Counted from the first letter of the stretch, positions 15,582 through 25,521 are shown. The stretch: DNA of 64,000 bases from Pseudoleptotrichia goodfellowii (GCF_007990505.1 NZ_AP019822.1:1364001-1428000), one strand, 5' to 3'. The notes: a model not told the origin generated them from the letters alone. Program-made: numbers and translations.

Positions 15582-18044
15582 TTACTCAGATTCCGATAAA
15601 TCAAGAATTTCATCTTTGCTTTTTTCTATTATATTTTTAGGCAATGATTTTAAAAATTTTTTGCCATAAGATTTCTTTATTACTCTGTTATCTAAAATTG
15701 TTATAATTCCTGTATCTTTTTTACTTCTTATCAGTCTGCCCACTCCCTGTTTAAATTTAATAACCGCCTGAGGTACCTGATAATCATTAAAGGGATTCTT
15801 TCCTTTTTTTCTTATATCTTCTATAATAGCTTCCGTCACAGGATCATTAGGCACTTTAAAAGGAAGTTTTACTATAATTACCGATTTCAGCTGTTCTCCC
15901 TGAACGTCTACTCCTTCCCAGAAACTGTCTGTTCCGAATAGCACCGGATTTTTAGAGTTTTTAAATATTTCTATCATTTCATGTCTCGGATAATCATTCT
16001 GCTTTATAAAAGTGTACTCATTTTTATTAAAATAATTTTTGAGTCTGTTGTACATATAGTTCATGGAACTGTATGAAGTAAACAGTAAAAAACAATGTCC
16101 CTCTGTTTTTTTTATAATTTTTTCCGTAAAATATTCCAAATCATCTAAAAAATTAATATCGTTAGGATCTAAAGTATCATTGGGAATATATACTTTCATC
16201 TGTTTTTCATAATCAAAAGGAGAACTTATAATTTTTTCTTCTATATTTTTTTTCTCCTCTTTTTGGAGTCCTATACTTTTTTTATAATAATTGAATTTAT
16301 TGTCTACTGCCAATGTTGCCGACGTAAAAATCATTCTATTCATTTTGTTGAACAGATTTTCTTCAAGAGATTCCGCTACGTCAAAAGGTGTCGCATAAAG
16401 CTTTATATTTGCTCTCGAAGCGTTTATATTAAGCCAGTAAACATAATTTTCGTCATCTCCCTGTAATATAAACTCAAAATTTGCGTTATACTGTTTCATC
16501 CTTTCAAAATATCTCATAAAATCAAATACTATTCCGTTCTCGTCTTCCAACTCGAAATTATCGATAAAAGTAAGAAATCTCGCTGTTTTTCTTAAAAAAT
16601 CCCCGTATTTTACTTTCATCTCTTTTTTAAGTTCCATTATTTCTCTCCAGAACTGACTGTTTTTTATTTCATTTTTATCTATTCTTCTTTTTATTTCTCC
16701 GCTTGTCAGCTCCTGAGCAAAAGGAAATATTATCTTGTCCAGAATCACATTTCCCATATCATAATACTCATTCAAAGCTTTTATAACTTCATCTTTCATC
16801 TCGTCGGCTTTGACATACTCTTCCTGTTTCAGACTTTCATTAAGAAAAACCATAACCCTTGCCAAAGCTCCCGCATTATTTGCTCCTGTAGCCCTTCTGT
16901 TATGTATATTTCCTGCAAGTCTTCCGAGGGTATGCCTTGATACTTCATAAGTAAAATAGTTTCTTGCGGTATCTTCTATATTGTGTGCTTCATCAAAAAC
17001 AACAATATCATAATTGGGCAATATGGAATACTCGGTATAAAATCCTATCTCGTTTCTTATTGCCAGATCTGCAAAAAACAGATGATGATTTACTATGAGC
17101 ATATCAGCATTTCCTATTTTTTTTCTTGCTTTATAAAAATAACAGTCAGGCGAATGGCTTTGAGTGCATAAATCCGATTCACAGTTTACCTGTTCCCAAA
17201 TATAGTTGGGTATTTCATTTTTCAACTCGCTTCTGTCCCCTGTTTCCGTTATTTCATCCCATTCGAGAATATTTTTCAATATTTTTTTTTCTTTTCTTTC
17301 TTCTTCTGTATCTTTATCACTTTCAATTACGTTAAGATTTTTAAGTTTTCTTTTACAAAGATAATTTCCCCGTCCTTTAACTATTTCATAAGTAAAATCT
17401 TTTTCTATTATCTTTTTTATCAGCGGAATATCTTTATTTATAAGCTGCTCCTGTAAATTTATAGTATTCGTGGAAATAATCAGTTTCAGATTATTTTCCA
17501 GAGCATATAAAAGTGTAGGTAGCAGATAAGCTATCGTCTTTCCTGTTCCTGTTCCTGCTTCTATAATAAGTTTTTTATTTTCATTTACACAATGTTCAAT
17601 ATATTTGGACATTTTATACTGTTCTTTACGAGGTTCAAATTTTTTTATTTTTTGATGAATTTTCCCCTTTTCTCCGAAAAATTCGTCTATATTTATTTTA
17701 TTATGCTTTTTTAAAGGAACAATCACATATATATCATCTACATCATTATTTACTATATAAGAGGCCCCGCCGCTTTCTCCATACACGCTTGAGACCGTTA
17801 CATCTTCATTGGAAGGTATAAGCACTCCCGACGGATGATTATGTATTATTACTTCATTTTTTCTCATCATATTCAATAACGCAGCAACGGAATTTTCGTT
17901 TCCTCTTGCTATCACTTTGACATCGACTACAAATCCGTTTTCATCGGGTATTCCTCTGAAAAAAACTTCATTTCCTCCCGATTCTTCTATTTCCTTTTTC
18001 ATTATTACTGCTGTTTCGTTACTGATAAAATCGGCAATTCTCAT
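15582..18044 (-). CDS. DinG-like XPD-family helicase with an N-terminal JAMM (RadC/JAB-like) domain
   Basis: This 820 aa protein joins two modules. Residues about 1-125 form a JAB/MPN-type domain with the full metalloprotease motif H68-N-H70-(7 residues)-S78-x-x-D81 in HNHPSGVLIPSNED; Glu26 could complete it. From about 135 onward it is a superfamily 2 helicase of the DinG/XPD type. Features are Walker A EAGTGTGKT, four cysteines suited to a 4Fe-4S cluster (YLCKRKL, then NCESDLCTQSHSPDC), the DEAH box VFDEAHNIED and motif VI QGVGRLIRS. DinG unwinds DNA and R-loops. RadC itself has no settled biochemical role, so the function of the fusion is open. It overlaps nothing but sits 13 bases before the PgpH gene. 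Confidence 0.9.
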   Translation of the reverse strand: MRIADFISNETAVIMKKEIEESGGNEVFFRGIPDENGFVVDVKVIARGNENSVAALLNMMRKNEVIIHNHPSGVLIPSNEDVTVSSVYGESGGASYIVNNDVDDIYVIVPLKKHNKINIDEFFGEKGKIHQKIKKFEPRKEQYKMSKYIEHCVNENKKLIIEAGTGTGKTIAYLLPTLLYALENNLKLIISTNTINLQEQLINKDIPLIKKIIEKDFTYEIVKGRGNYLCKRKLKNLNVIESDKDTEEERKEKKILKNILEWDEITETGDRSELKNEIPNYIWEQVNCESDLCTQSHSPDCYFYKARKKIGNADMLIVNHHLFFADLAIRNEIGFYTEYSILPNYDIVVFDEAHNIEDTARNYFTYEVSRHTLGRLAGNIHNRRATGANNAGALARVMVFLNESLKQEEYVKADEMKDEVIKALNEYYDMGNVILDKIIFPFAQELTSGEIKRRIDKNEIKNSQFWREIMELKKEMKVKYGDFLRKTARFLTFIDNFELEDENGIVFDFMRYFERMKQYNANFEFILQGDDENYVYWLNINASRANIKLYATPFDVAESLEENLFNKMNRMIFTSATLAVDNKFNYYKKSIGLQKEEKKNIEEKIISSPFDYEKQMKVYIPNDTLDPNDINFLDDLEYFTEKIIKKTEGHCFLLFTSYSSMNYMYNRLKNYFNKNEYTFIKQNDYPRHEMIEIFKNSKNPVLFGTDSFWEGVDVQGEQLKSVIIVKLPFKVPNDPVTEAIIEDIRKKGKNPFNDYQVPQAVIKFKQGVGRLIRSKKDTGIITILDNRVIKKSYGKKFLKSLPKNIIEKSKDEILDLSESE

Positions 18045-18110
18045 CTTTCCTCCTATTAGAAGATTGTACTATATATATAACTTTTTTTCAATAAATAACT
18101 GTTAAAAATC

Positions 18111-18149
18111 AGAAAAAAGCCGCCTCAAAATTTCTTCTTTCAAGGCAGC
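18111..18149 (-). terminator. Rho-independent terminator after crr
   Basis: On the minus strand GCTGCCTT (plus 18142-18149) pairs with GAGGCGGC (plus 18119-18126), with a G-U pair, and six T follow. It lies just past the crr stop. Confidence 0.75.
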
Positions 18150-18172
18150 ATTTTATCAATTATTCAGGATTT

Positions 18173-18685
18173 TTATTTTATTACATTCAAAACCAGTGTT
18201 TCTCCGGCTACAGCATTTCCGTCTTTTTTTTCTAAAGAAGAAAATTCATCATAATTTGAGATTATTACAGGAGTAATAACAGATTTTGCATTTTCTTTTA
18301 AAAATTCATAGTCATATTTTATTAAAGGATCTCCTTTTTTTACAATATCTCCTTCATTAGCTATTCTTTCAAATCCTTTTCCGTCCAACTTTACAGTGTC
18401 CATACCGAAATGAACGAATACTTCCATTCCCGATGTTGTAGTTACACTGAAAGCATGGTTTGTATCAAAAATTTTCTCAACTTTTCCGTCTACAGGTGCC
18501 AACATTACTCCCGAAGCATCAGGCTCTATAGCTACTCCGTCCCCAACCATTTTTTGAGCAAATACTTCATCGGGTACCTGTTCCAAAGGTAAGATTTTTC
18601 CTGAAATAGGTGCGTAAATTTTCCCTTCAAATTCTTTTTTTTCAACTTCTTTATTATTACCTTTTAAAAAATCAAATAAACCCAT
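18173..18685 (-). CDS. crr: PTS glucose-type enzyme IIA component (EIIA-Glc)
   Basis: This soluble phosphocarrier passes phosphate from HPr to sugar-specific EIIB domains. The active-site segment VFVHFGMDTVKLDGKGF with the phospho-His is near residue 91, and the partner His lies in FDTNHAFSVTT. The sequence APISGKILPLEQVPDEVFAQKMVGDGVAI is the standard N-terminal part. At 170 aa it is a free-standing single domain. The start ATG has GGAGG upstream. It stands alone with its own terminator; the sugar served is not evident from neighbours. Confidence 0.95.
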   Translation of the reverse strand: MGLFDFLKGNNKEVEKKEFEGKIYAPISGKILPLEQVPDEVFAQKMVGDGVAIEPDASGVMLAPVDGKVEKIFDTNHAFSVTTTSGMEVFVHFGMDTVKLDGKGFERIANEGDIVKKGDPLIKYDYEFLKENAKSVITPVIISNYDEFSSLEKKDGNAVAGETLVLNVIK

Positions 18686-18756
18686 ACTCTAAACCTCCAT
18701 AAAAATATATTTATATCCTAAATGTATCATATATAAAGGAATTAGTCAATCATTAC

Positions 18757-20544
18757 TTATTTTCCCGAAAAATAAAAGTCTATATCATAATCTTCAAATT
18801 TGAGTTTTCCGTCTTTTGTTTTTATTACCAGGAAATTTCTTATTAACAGCTTATATTTTATATTTTCGTTTTCTCCTGTGTAATCCATTATATTTTCAGG
18901 AAGTGAAGCTGTTACATAGTACTCTTTATTATTTTTAACTTCTGCTTCTTTTTTTGTCATTATTTCATCAAATATTTTATCAACATCTATTTTCAATAAT
19001 TCCTTATTATTTTTATCTGAAAGTTTTATGCTTCTGTTCTTATGTTCTATTTTATATTTTTCAGATTCATAATTATCCCCATCGTAAAAATTTGACGAAA
19101 TCAGGTATTCGTAACCGTATGTTTTTGTTATCATATATTCACTATTTTGAAGTTTATATGAAATTCTTGTTTCATGATCTTCAACCAACAAATATGAATT
19201 ATACCATGTATCGTCCATTCCTATAATATTTTTAAATTCATCTACCGTTTTGTATGATTCTTTCCCGAAAACTTTCAGGCTTTCTTTTTTATCGACATTA
19301 TTGATATAGGATACGATATCAGCTATTTCGGCTTTTGTTTTCTCATCTAAATCTGTTTTTTTAACAAGTTTTCCGTCTTTTAAAATACTATTCTTAATCA
19401 GTATTTTTTCAAGCCTGTTATTCTGACTTCTTAGAGAGACACTTTCCGCATCAATAAACGGAACATAAAAAGTAACAAAGATAACTGCTATTGCGGAAAT
19501 CATAATGACAGTGACTTTTGTCCTGAAAATATAGAAAATCATACAGAAGAGAAGCCATACGGCTACGGCAACTATATAATATCTGCTTTCGGTTATTCCG
19601 TACTGTCCTATTCTTTGAAATATCGCTACAAAAGAAAGTAAAATAAGGGGTATTGATATTTTCGGAAAATTCTTTTTAAATTCACTTACAATTTTATCAG
19701 TTTCTGCCATAGGAGTAATCATTATCATAACGAACAGACTGAAAGTCGTATACCACAATACAAGATGGGAAACTATCCCTTTAGGCATTTTCATCTGTAT
19801 TAATATTCTTCCCAAATAAAGATAAAGAACTAAAGTATATCCTAATATTAAAGGGATTATTATAAATTTCAGTAAAGTTTTGAAAACTATATTCGTCTGA
19901 TATTCTTCAAGATTTTCATTTACTTCTTTCAGTCTTGACAAAAAGAAAGTCATTGCAAATATAAAGACAGAAAACATATATGTATAAAGGTATACTTTAT
20001 TATCAATATTTATTAACAATACATCTACTGCTCCTATTATAGCAATCAGCCCTAAATACAGTACAACTGAAAAAACTTTCGTTACAAATATATTTACTAC
20101 AACAGTTTCAATATATTTTTCAGCATCTTTTTTTCTGCCTATTACAGGAATGAAGAAAAATAGAATAGTAAAAATAACTCCTATAAAGAATAGTCTTATA
20201 AAGTCACTTTCTATAAAAGCATGTCCTAAATACTGTAGTTTTATAATATATAGGAAGATTAAAGTTACCGTTCCTTCAACAACTCTTGAAAACAACTTAT
20301 TTTTATCCGGAAAATATTTTTCCCTTATTAATTCCAAAGTTGCAGTCATCGGAAGTCCTATCCCGAGTAAAGTCAAAATTTTATTGAGTCTTTCTTCTAA
20401 ACTGCTTGCAATGTCTCCTTCCTGATGAATCATGTATACTAATATACCGAAAATAACCACACTGAAAAGTATAGTTATAGGAAATCTCTCAATTCCTTTT
20501 TTCATATTCGGTAAAAATTTTTTTATTCTTTCTTTCAAAGTCAT
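18757..20544 (-). CDS. DUF4153-like polytopic membrane protein
   Basis: This 595 aa protein has about ten to twelve hydrophobic helices in its first 380 residues, followed by a roughly 210 aa hydrophilic C-terminal domain (from about 385). The first helices and the phrase LNKILTLLGIGLPMTATLELIREKYFP resemble the DUF4153 family, whose function is unknown. The hydrophilic tail contains many Lys/Asp/Tyr residues and no motif I know. An upstream ATG is abutted by the SD, so ATG 20544 (AAAGGA ten bases before) is chosen. It is not close enough to pepF or crr to prove an operon. Confidence 0.75.
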   Translation of the reverse strand: MTLKERIKKFLPNMKKGIERFPITILFSVVIFGILVYMIHQEGDIASSLEERLNKILTLLGIGLPMTATLELIREKYFPDKNKLFSRVVEGTVTLIFLYIIKLQYLGHAFIESDFIRLFFIGVIFTILFFFIPVIGRKKDAEKYIETVVVNIFVTKVFSVVLYLGLIAIIGAVDVLLINIDNKVYLYTYMFSVFIFAMTFFLSRLKEVNENLEEYQTNIVFKTLLKFIIIPLILGYTLVLYLYLGRILIQMKMPKGIVSHLVLWYTTFSLFVMIMITPMAETDKIVSEFKKNFPKISIPLILLSFVAIFQRIGQYGITESRYYIVAVAVWLLFCMIFYIFRTKVTVIMISAIAVIFVTFYVPFIDAESVSLRSQNNRLEKILIKNSILKDGKLVKKTDLDEKTKAEIADIVSYINNVDKKESLKVFGKESYKTVDEFKNIIGMDDTWYNSYLLVEDHETRISYKLQNSEYMITKTYGYEYLISSNFYDGDNYESEKYKIEHKNRSIKLSDKNNKELLKIDVDKIFDEIMTKKEAEVKNNKEYYVTASLPENIMDYTGENENIKYKLLIRNFLVIKTKDGKLKFEDYDIDFYFSGK

Positions 20545-20665
20545 AAAAATCATTTCCTTTCGTACGATTTTTTATATAATCATACCGATTTTATAACTGT
20601 AACTTTTTTATGTCTGTATGATTTTTTGTATACTACCATACAAAACTTAAAATAAACTGAAAATT

Positions 20666-22474
20666 TTATTTTAAATCCATCTTTTCTATTTCTTTTTCCA
20701 ATTTATCCAAAAGCAAATCAAACTGTTCGGACACAGCTTTTACTGTTTCTTTTTTTGATAAATCGGCTCCCGCTTTTTTAAGCTGTTCCATAGGAAAATC
20801 ATTTCCGCCTGAAGACAGTAACTCTATATATTTTTTAAGTGCTTCTTCTTTTTTCTTTTTATCTTTCTCATTTATTATTTTATCATATAATATTGCCGAT
20901 GATGCAAAACATGTAGCATATTGATAAACATAAAAAGGAGAATTAAAGAAATGAGGCACTCTTGCCCATAATGCATAGATTAATTCATCTTTTTCCATTT
21001 CTTTTCCGTAATATTCGTCAAAAAGTTTTTCTATAATTTTACTTAAAATATCGGCTGTAACAGGTTCTCCTTTTTCAACAAGGGAATGAGCCTGATATTC
21101 ATATTCGGCTAACAGTGCCTGAAAATAGAAAGTTCCTGTTATATTTCTTATTTCCTGTTCCAGTAATGCTATTCTCTCTTTAGGATCATCAGTATTTTCA
21201 AGCATATAATCAAGTAAAAGTCTTTCATTGAAAGTAGAAGCCACTTCAGCTACAAATATTGTATAATCGGACATTGAAAAAGGCTGATTTTCGTCAGAAT
21301 ACAATGTATGTAAAGTATGTCCCAATTCGTGTGCCAAGGTGAATACGCTATCCAAAGTATTGTTATAGTTCAAAAGCATATAAGGGTGAACACCGTATAT
21401 TCCCGCTGAATAAGCTCCCGAACGTTTGCCTTTTGCTTCAAATACGTCAAGCCAACCTTCACTTACAGCTTTTTTCATTTTTTTAACATAGTCTTTTCCC
21501 AAAGGAGCCACAGATTTCAAAACTATATCTTTTGCATCGTCATATTCATATTCTTTATTAAATTCTATAAGATTTACCAAACCGTCATAATTATGATATT
21601 TTTTTAAGCCCAATATTTTCTTTCTGAGTTTCAAATATCTTTTTAGAGGTTTTGTATTTTCTTTAGCGGTATTTATAAGGTTCATATAAACTTCTTCGGG
21701 AATGTTGTTCCCTTCAAGAAAACTTAACAAAAACGAATCATATTCATATGCTTTCATTTTAGCTATATCTTTCTGTAAAATCGAGTTGTATATTGCGGCT
21801 ATTGTATTTTCTTTTCTCTTATATACTCCGTAATAACTGTCAAATATCAGTTTTCTGTCTTTCTGATTTCTGTTTTTAGTTAAAACTTTGGTATAATTTG
21901 CAGGTGTCGCTTCGGCTTTTTCTCCTGTACTCAATTTAACTACAGGCCATTCTACATCTGTTACTGTAACTTCGGTATACACCGTTCTCGGAGTTGAGAA
22001 AAACGAGCCGAAATAAGATAAAAGTTTACTCTCTCTTTCATTTAAAACATGTTTTTGCAATCTGAACAAGTTTTCCAGTCCGAATTTATAGTCGGAAAAT
22101 TCTTCTTTTTTTATATATTTTTCTATCTTTTTTCTGTTTTCTATAAGTTCAGGATTAACCCAAGACAATTCCGTAGTTATTTCAGAAAAAAGAAACTGTA
22201 TTTTCTGCAAGTTTTCCGTTGCTTCTTTGTCAGACGAATTCAAATCCCTTGCCAATTGGGGATATGCGTATAATTTGTACGCTATTTTATCCAGTTCTTC
22301 CTGTTTTTTGAGAAATTCCGATAACTTTTTCTCATCTGAAAATTTTCCTTTGTACATAAGAAGTTCATCTTTTAATTTCTGAACTTTTCCGAAATCTTTT
22401 TCCCACTCCTTGTAACTTTTATAAATATCTCTTAAATTCCATTTGTATTCTTTTTTTATCTCTTTTTCCGCCAT
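20666..22474 (-). CDS. pepF: Oligoendopeptidase F (M3 family)
   Basis: This cytosolic zinc metallopeptidase cleaves short peptides. The zinc site HELGHTLHTLYS (HExxH) is near residue 385, with the third ligand Glu in FVAEVASTFNERLL about 25 residues later. The N-terminal KEYKWNLRDIYKSYKEWEKDF is the usual PepF opening, and 602 aa is the typical length. The stop codon is about 120 bases from the DUF4153 gene. It starts 14 bases after the ylmH-like gene, so the two are probably co-transcribed. Confidence 0.95.
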   Translation of the reverse strand: MAEKEIKKEYKWNLRDIYKSYKEWEKDFGKVQKLKDELLMYKGKFSDEKKLSEFLKKQEELDKIAYKLYAYPQLARDLNSSDKEATENLQKIQFLFSEITTELSWVNPELIENRKKIEKYIKKEEFSDYKFGLENLFRLQKHVLNERESKLLSYFGSFFSTPRTVYTEVTVTDVEWPVVKLSTGEKAEATPANYTKVLTKNRNQKDRKLIFDSYYGVYKRKENTIAAIYNSILQKDIAKMKAYEYDSFLLSFLEGNNIPEEVYMNLINTAKENTKPLKRYLKLRKKILGLKKYHNYDGLVNLIEFNKEYEYDDAKDIVLKSVAPLGKDYVKKMKKAVSEGWLDVFEAKGKRSGAYSAGIYGVHPYMLLNYNNTLDSVFTLAHELGHTLHTLYSDENQPFSMSDYTIFVAEVASTFNERLLLDYMLENTDDPKERIALLEQEIRNITGTFYFQALLAEYEYQAHSLVEKGEPVTADILSKIIEKLFDEYYGKEMEKDELIYALWARVPHFFNSPFYVYQYATCFASSAILYDKIINEKDKKKKEEALKKYIELLSSGGNDFPMEQLKKAGADLSKKETVKAVSEQFDLLLDKLEKEIEKMDLK

Positions 22475-22488
22475 TTTCTTTTCCTTTC

Positions 22489-23322
22489 CTATATATATTT
22501 TTTTATGAGCAGTCTTTCTTTTCCTTTTTTTGTTTCGCCGTGTTCCGAAAAAAGTTTATATTTCCCGTAACCTCTTATTGTTATAAGACTTCCAGTTTCA
22601 ATAATTTTGGACTTATCCTTTTCCTCATAATAATCCACTAAAACTTTTCCCTTTTCAATAGGCTCTATTACTTTATTTCTGGGCAACAACGTAATTGCCG
22701 CCACAATACTGTCGAGCCTTTTGGAAGGAACAGTTATAAACTTGTCATCATATTTATATTCAGGTATAATCTCACGATTTTTTATGTCCACTTCTTCCAC
22801 ACTGCACTTATCACGCCCTATCTGTTTCAATTCGGTCAAAATATAATCGGAAATTTTATCGGAAACAGGAACATAAGCTGTTCCTTTATCAAATATCAAA
22901 TCTCCCATAAGTTCTCTTTTTATATTAAGTCCCGTTAAGCTTCCCAAAAAGTTTTTATGCCCGTATTCTCTGAATCTTGAATTTATTTTTATTTTTAAAA
23001 GTTTAGACGGAAATTCAGCAGAATTTTTGTTATCCCCATCGGCATCCGAATATATCTCTTCAATGCCTGAACTGTTTTTCCCATAAAATCCTTCAGGAAT
23101 AAAAGCTATTTGTCTTCTGTCGCTGTTTTCAAATATTCCGTTTGCTTCTATTTTTATATTTTCGATTTTTTCTGTAAGTTTCTTCCAAATATTCGGCGTA
23201 TAAAATTCTTCCGTATAAGCCGGCACACTGTATTCTTTCGCAATTTCAAAAGAATTATACAGCTTACTCACTTCATACTCCAAATCTTTAGGAAACTGTT
23301 TCAGAAACATTTCTTTTTTCAC
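22489..23322 (-). CDS. S4-domain RNA-binding protein of the YlmH family
   Basis: This RNA-binding protein (277 aa) has an N-terminal YlmH-specific region (IAFIPEGFYG; SRFREYGHKNFLGSLTGLNIKRELMGDLIF), which is diagnostic, and a C-terminal S4 domain (about 205-275; VPSKRLDSIVAAITLLPRNKVIEPIEKGKVLVDY). Homologues lie beside cell-division genes in Firmicutes and have been linked to ribosome rescue with RqcH. Here it instead precedes pepF. The start ATG at 23322 has a weak AAGGAAAAATC upstream. Confidence 0.9.
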   Translation of the reverse strand: MKKEMFLKQFPKDLEYEVSKLYNSFEIAKEYSVPAYTEEFYTPNIWKKLTEKIENIKIEANGIFENSDRRQIAFIPEGFYGKNSSGIEEIYSDADGDNKNSAEFPSKLLKIKINSRFREYGHKNFLGSLTGLNIKRELMGDLIFDKGTAYVPVSDKISDYILTELKQIGRDKCSVEEVDIKNREIIPEYKYDDKFITVPSKRLDSIVAAITLLPRNKVIEPIEKGKVLVDYYEEKDKSKIIETGSLITIRGYGKYKLFSEHGETKKGKERLLIKKYI

Positions 23323-23421
23323 TTGATTTTTCCTTTCTTATAATCTAAAGACTTTCTATTTTTCCCCAATCCCTGTTTTCCAAGTATTTACCGGTAAATT
23401 TTCAATCTCTAAAATAATTTT

Positions 23422-23835
23422 CTAATCATCTTCATTTACTACTCTCATATTTTCAAAATCCGGTCCATCGGATTTTTTCTTATCCTGAGTTTTTTTATTT
23501 TCAAATTCTTCATATTCGGAAATAATTTTATTCAGCTTTGTCAGCACATAAGTTACGACTGCTATATCATCTCCGAAGCCCAATATCGGCAAAATATCCG
23601 GAATCGCATCTGTAGGAGTTATTACATAAACTATCGCTCCTATTATTTTCAGTTTATCAATTACAGGAATTTTAAATTCCCCTTTTAAATCCGAATTCAG
23701 CATTTTTATAAGTAATAAAAACTTTGATGATACTTTTCCTAAATGTGAAGCCATATTTTTAGCTTTATTAATTTGTTCCGAATCGATATTTTCCGACTTA
23801 AATCTTTCATAAAATTTTTTCTCTCTTTTATTCAT
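23422..23835 (-). CDS. YkvA/DUF1232 family small membrane-associated protein
   Basis: The core VYVITPTDAIPDILPILGFGDDIAVVTYVL (about 71-100) is the DUF1232 signature, with its conserved P-x-D-x-I-P-D pattern. The 137 aa protein has Lys/Glu-rich helices on both sides and a charged tail. Function is not established for the family. The start ATG at 23835 has AGGCAGGAT upstream. Confidence 0.85.
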   Translation of the reverse strand: MNKREKKFYERFKSENIDSEQINKAKNMASHLGKVSSKFLLLIKMLNSDLKGEFKIPVIDKLKIIGAIVYVITPTDAIPDILPILGFGDDIAVVTYVLTKLNKIISEYEEFENKKTQDKKKSDGPDFENMRVVNEDD

Positions 23836-23907
23836 TTTATCCTGCCTCTTTAAATTTCAATTTTTATAATTTATTTTATCATAAATGAGAAATATTTCAT
23901 AGATATT

Positions 23908-23933
23908 AAAAAACGACAGGTTTTATCCTATCG
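23908..23933 (-). terminator. Rho-independent terminator after the PspC gene
   Basis: On the minus strand CGATAGG (plus 23927-23933) pairs with CCTGTCG (plus 23914-23920) around a six-base loop. Six T follow. Confidence 0.75.
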
Positions 23934-23965
23934 CATTTTCTCACTTCAAGGTATATTTTAAAGTT

Positions 23966-24154
23966 TTATTCACCTTCAGGCAATACAAATCCTGCTATTA
24001 AGTAAGCAACTAAAGCAGCTCCCCCTGTAAAAAGACCTAAAACTACAGCTATTATTCTTACAAGATTAGAATCTTTATCAAAATATTTTCCTAATCCTCC
24101 GCATACTCCCATTAATTTTTTGTCAGATTTTGACTTGAACAATTTTTTTTCCAT
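23966..24154 (-). CDS. PspC-domain small membrane protein
   Basis: This 62 aa protein consists of one PspC domain: [22 protein letters not shown], then a hydrophobic segment and the ending [12 protein letters not shown]. PspC proteins sit in the inner membrane; in enterobacteria PspC works in the phage-shock envelope-stress response, whereas free-standing short forms are uncharacterised. The start has AAGGAGG. A 17-bp palindrome (24182-24198) lies 28 bases upstream and may be an operator. Confidence 0.88.
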   Translation of the reverse strand: MEKKLFKSKSDKKLMGVCGGLGKYFDKDSNLVRIIAVVLGLFTGGAALVAYLIAGFVLPEGE

Positions 24155-24181
24155 TAAAAATTTCCTCCTTGATAAATATTT

Positions 24182-24198
24182 ATAAACATGATGTTTAT
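24182..24198. promoter_or_regulatory. Palindrome upstream of the PspC gene, possible operator
   Basis: ATAAACAT, one central base, ATGTTTAT: a perfect 8-bp inverted repeat between the pspC SD and its probable promoter region. No regulator can be assigned. Confidence 0.4.
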
Positions 24199-24297
24199 TA
24201 CCTTCTTATTAATGTTTTCTTTAATTACTGGTACTGTTTTCCTGCAATTAAATTTTAAAATATGTAATACCATTTTTTAAATGACAACTGTATTGTA

Positions 24298-25422
24298 TCA
24301 ATTTTTAGGCAAATTTGCAACACTTCTTTTGATTTTTCTTTCCCATTTCGTCAGCACATCATCCTGAATTGTTCCCGTCCATTCAGCCATTTTGGATAAT
24401 GAAATTTCTTCACTCCCCTGTTTTCCTATAATAACAGCTTCACTACCTATTACAGCATCTTCAATATCTGTAATATCGGTTATAATCATATCCATACAGA
24501 TTTCCCCTAAAATATATGACCTTTTTCCTTTTATAAGGACATAGGCATTTTTATTTTCTATTTGTTTTTGCAGCCCGTGTGCATATCCTACAGGAATTAT
24601 CGCTATTTTTCCGTCTTTTTCAAGAGGTTCGCCATTTCCGTAAGATACGCTTTCTCCTTTTTTTACTTTCCGAATATTTATAATTTTCGAACTTAATTTT
24701 ACCGTATTATAAAGTCCGACTTTCTCTTTTAAAGGTTCCATTCCGTATATTGCCATTCCTGTCCTTACAAAATCATAATTATACTTTTCCTTATATTTAA
24801 AAAGCAAAGGACTTGCCTGAATATGTTTGAACTTATATTTTATAGAATTTTTATCAAAAACCGACATCATTTTATCATATTTTATTATTTGTTCTTCTGT
24901 TTCTTTTTTATTTTCGGCATGAGATATATGAGAAAAAACGGATATTATTTCTAAATTCGGATTTCCCCTTAAAATTTCCGTTAATTTATCAATTTCGTTT
25001 TCATTAAATCCGAGTCTGTTCATTCCTGTATTAAGTTTTATATGAATCTTAAGTTTTTTACCTTTTGCCGAAGCATTAATATAGCTTTCCAACTGCTCAA
25101 AATTGAAAATAGTCAATTCAATATCATTTTTTACAGTTTTTTTTATTTCTTTTTCCTCTATATAATTCAATGTCATAATTTTTATTTTATCAGCTTTATC
25201 AGGATATTTTTTTTGAATAATCTTTTTTATTTCCAGTGCTTCTCCGATATATGCAACTGCAAAATAAAAGCAGTCATTTTCTATAAGTATCGGTAATATA
25301 TTTTTTATTTCCAGTCCATAGGCATTATCTTTTAACACACAGATTATATTTTTATTTATACTTTTTATTTTTTCAAGGTTTTTTTCTATATTTTTTCTGT
25401 TTATCTCTAACTTTATAAGCAT
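24298..25422 (-). CDS. alr: Alanine racemase
   Basis: This PLP enzyme makes D-alanine for peptidoglycan. The PLP lysine is Lys31 in CVLKDNAYGLE. The catalytic tyrosine region is IPVGYAHGLQ near residue 275, and GEICMDMIITDIT follows. At 374 aa it is a complete fold-type III barrel plus C-terminal beta domain. The start is ATG 25422 with AAGAGAGAAA upstream. It is divergent from the fluoride-riboswitch antiporter locus. Confidence 0.95.
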   Translation of the reverse strand: MLIKLEINRKNIEKNLEKIKSINKNIICVLKDNAYGLEIKNILPILIENDCFYFAVAYIGEALEIKKIIQKKYPDKADKIKIMTLNYIEEKEIKKTVKNDIELTIFNFEQLESYINASAKGKKLKIHIKLNTGMNRLGFNENEIDKLTEILRGNPNLEIISVFSHISHAENKKETEEQIIKYDKMMSVFDKNSIKYKFKHIQASPLLFKYKEKYNYDFVRTGMAIYGMEPLKEKVGLYNTVKLSSKIINIRKVKKGESVSYGNGEPLEKDGKIAIIPVGYAHGLQKQIENKNAYVLIKGKRSYILGEICMDMIITDITDIEDAVIGSEAVIIGKQGSEEISLSKMAEWTGTIQDDVLTKWERKIKRSVANLPKN

Positions 25423-25485
25423 TTCTCTCTTATTCCTTTTTAGATTTTCTATTACAGTATATCATTTTTTCAAAAAAATTTCCTC

Positions 25486-25514
25486 TTGAAAAATACGTTT
25501 ATATATGTTAACAT
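25486..25514 (+). promoter_or_regulatory. Promoter of the fluoride-riboswitch transcript
   Basis: TTGAAA (25486-25491), a 17-base spacer, and TAACAT (25509-25514). The start would be close to 25521, right at the aptamer. Confidence 0.5.
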
Positions 25515-25521
25515 TATTTCA

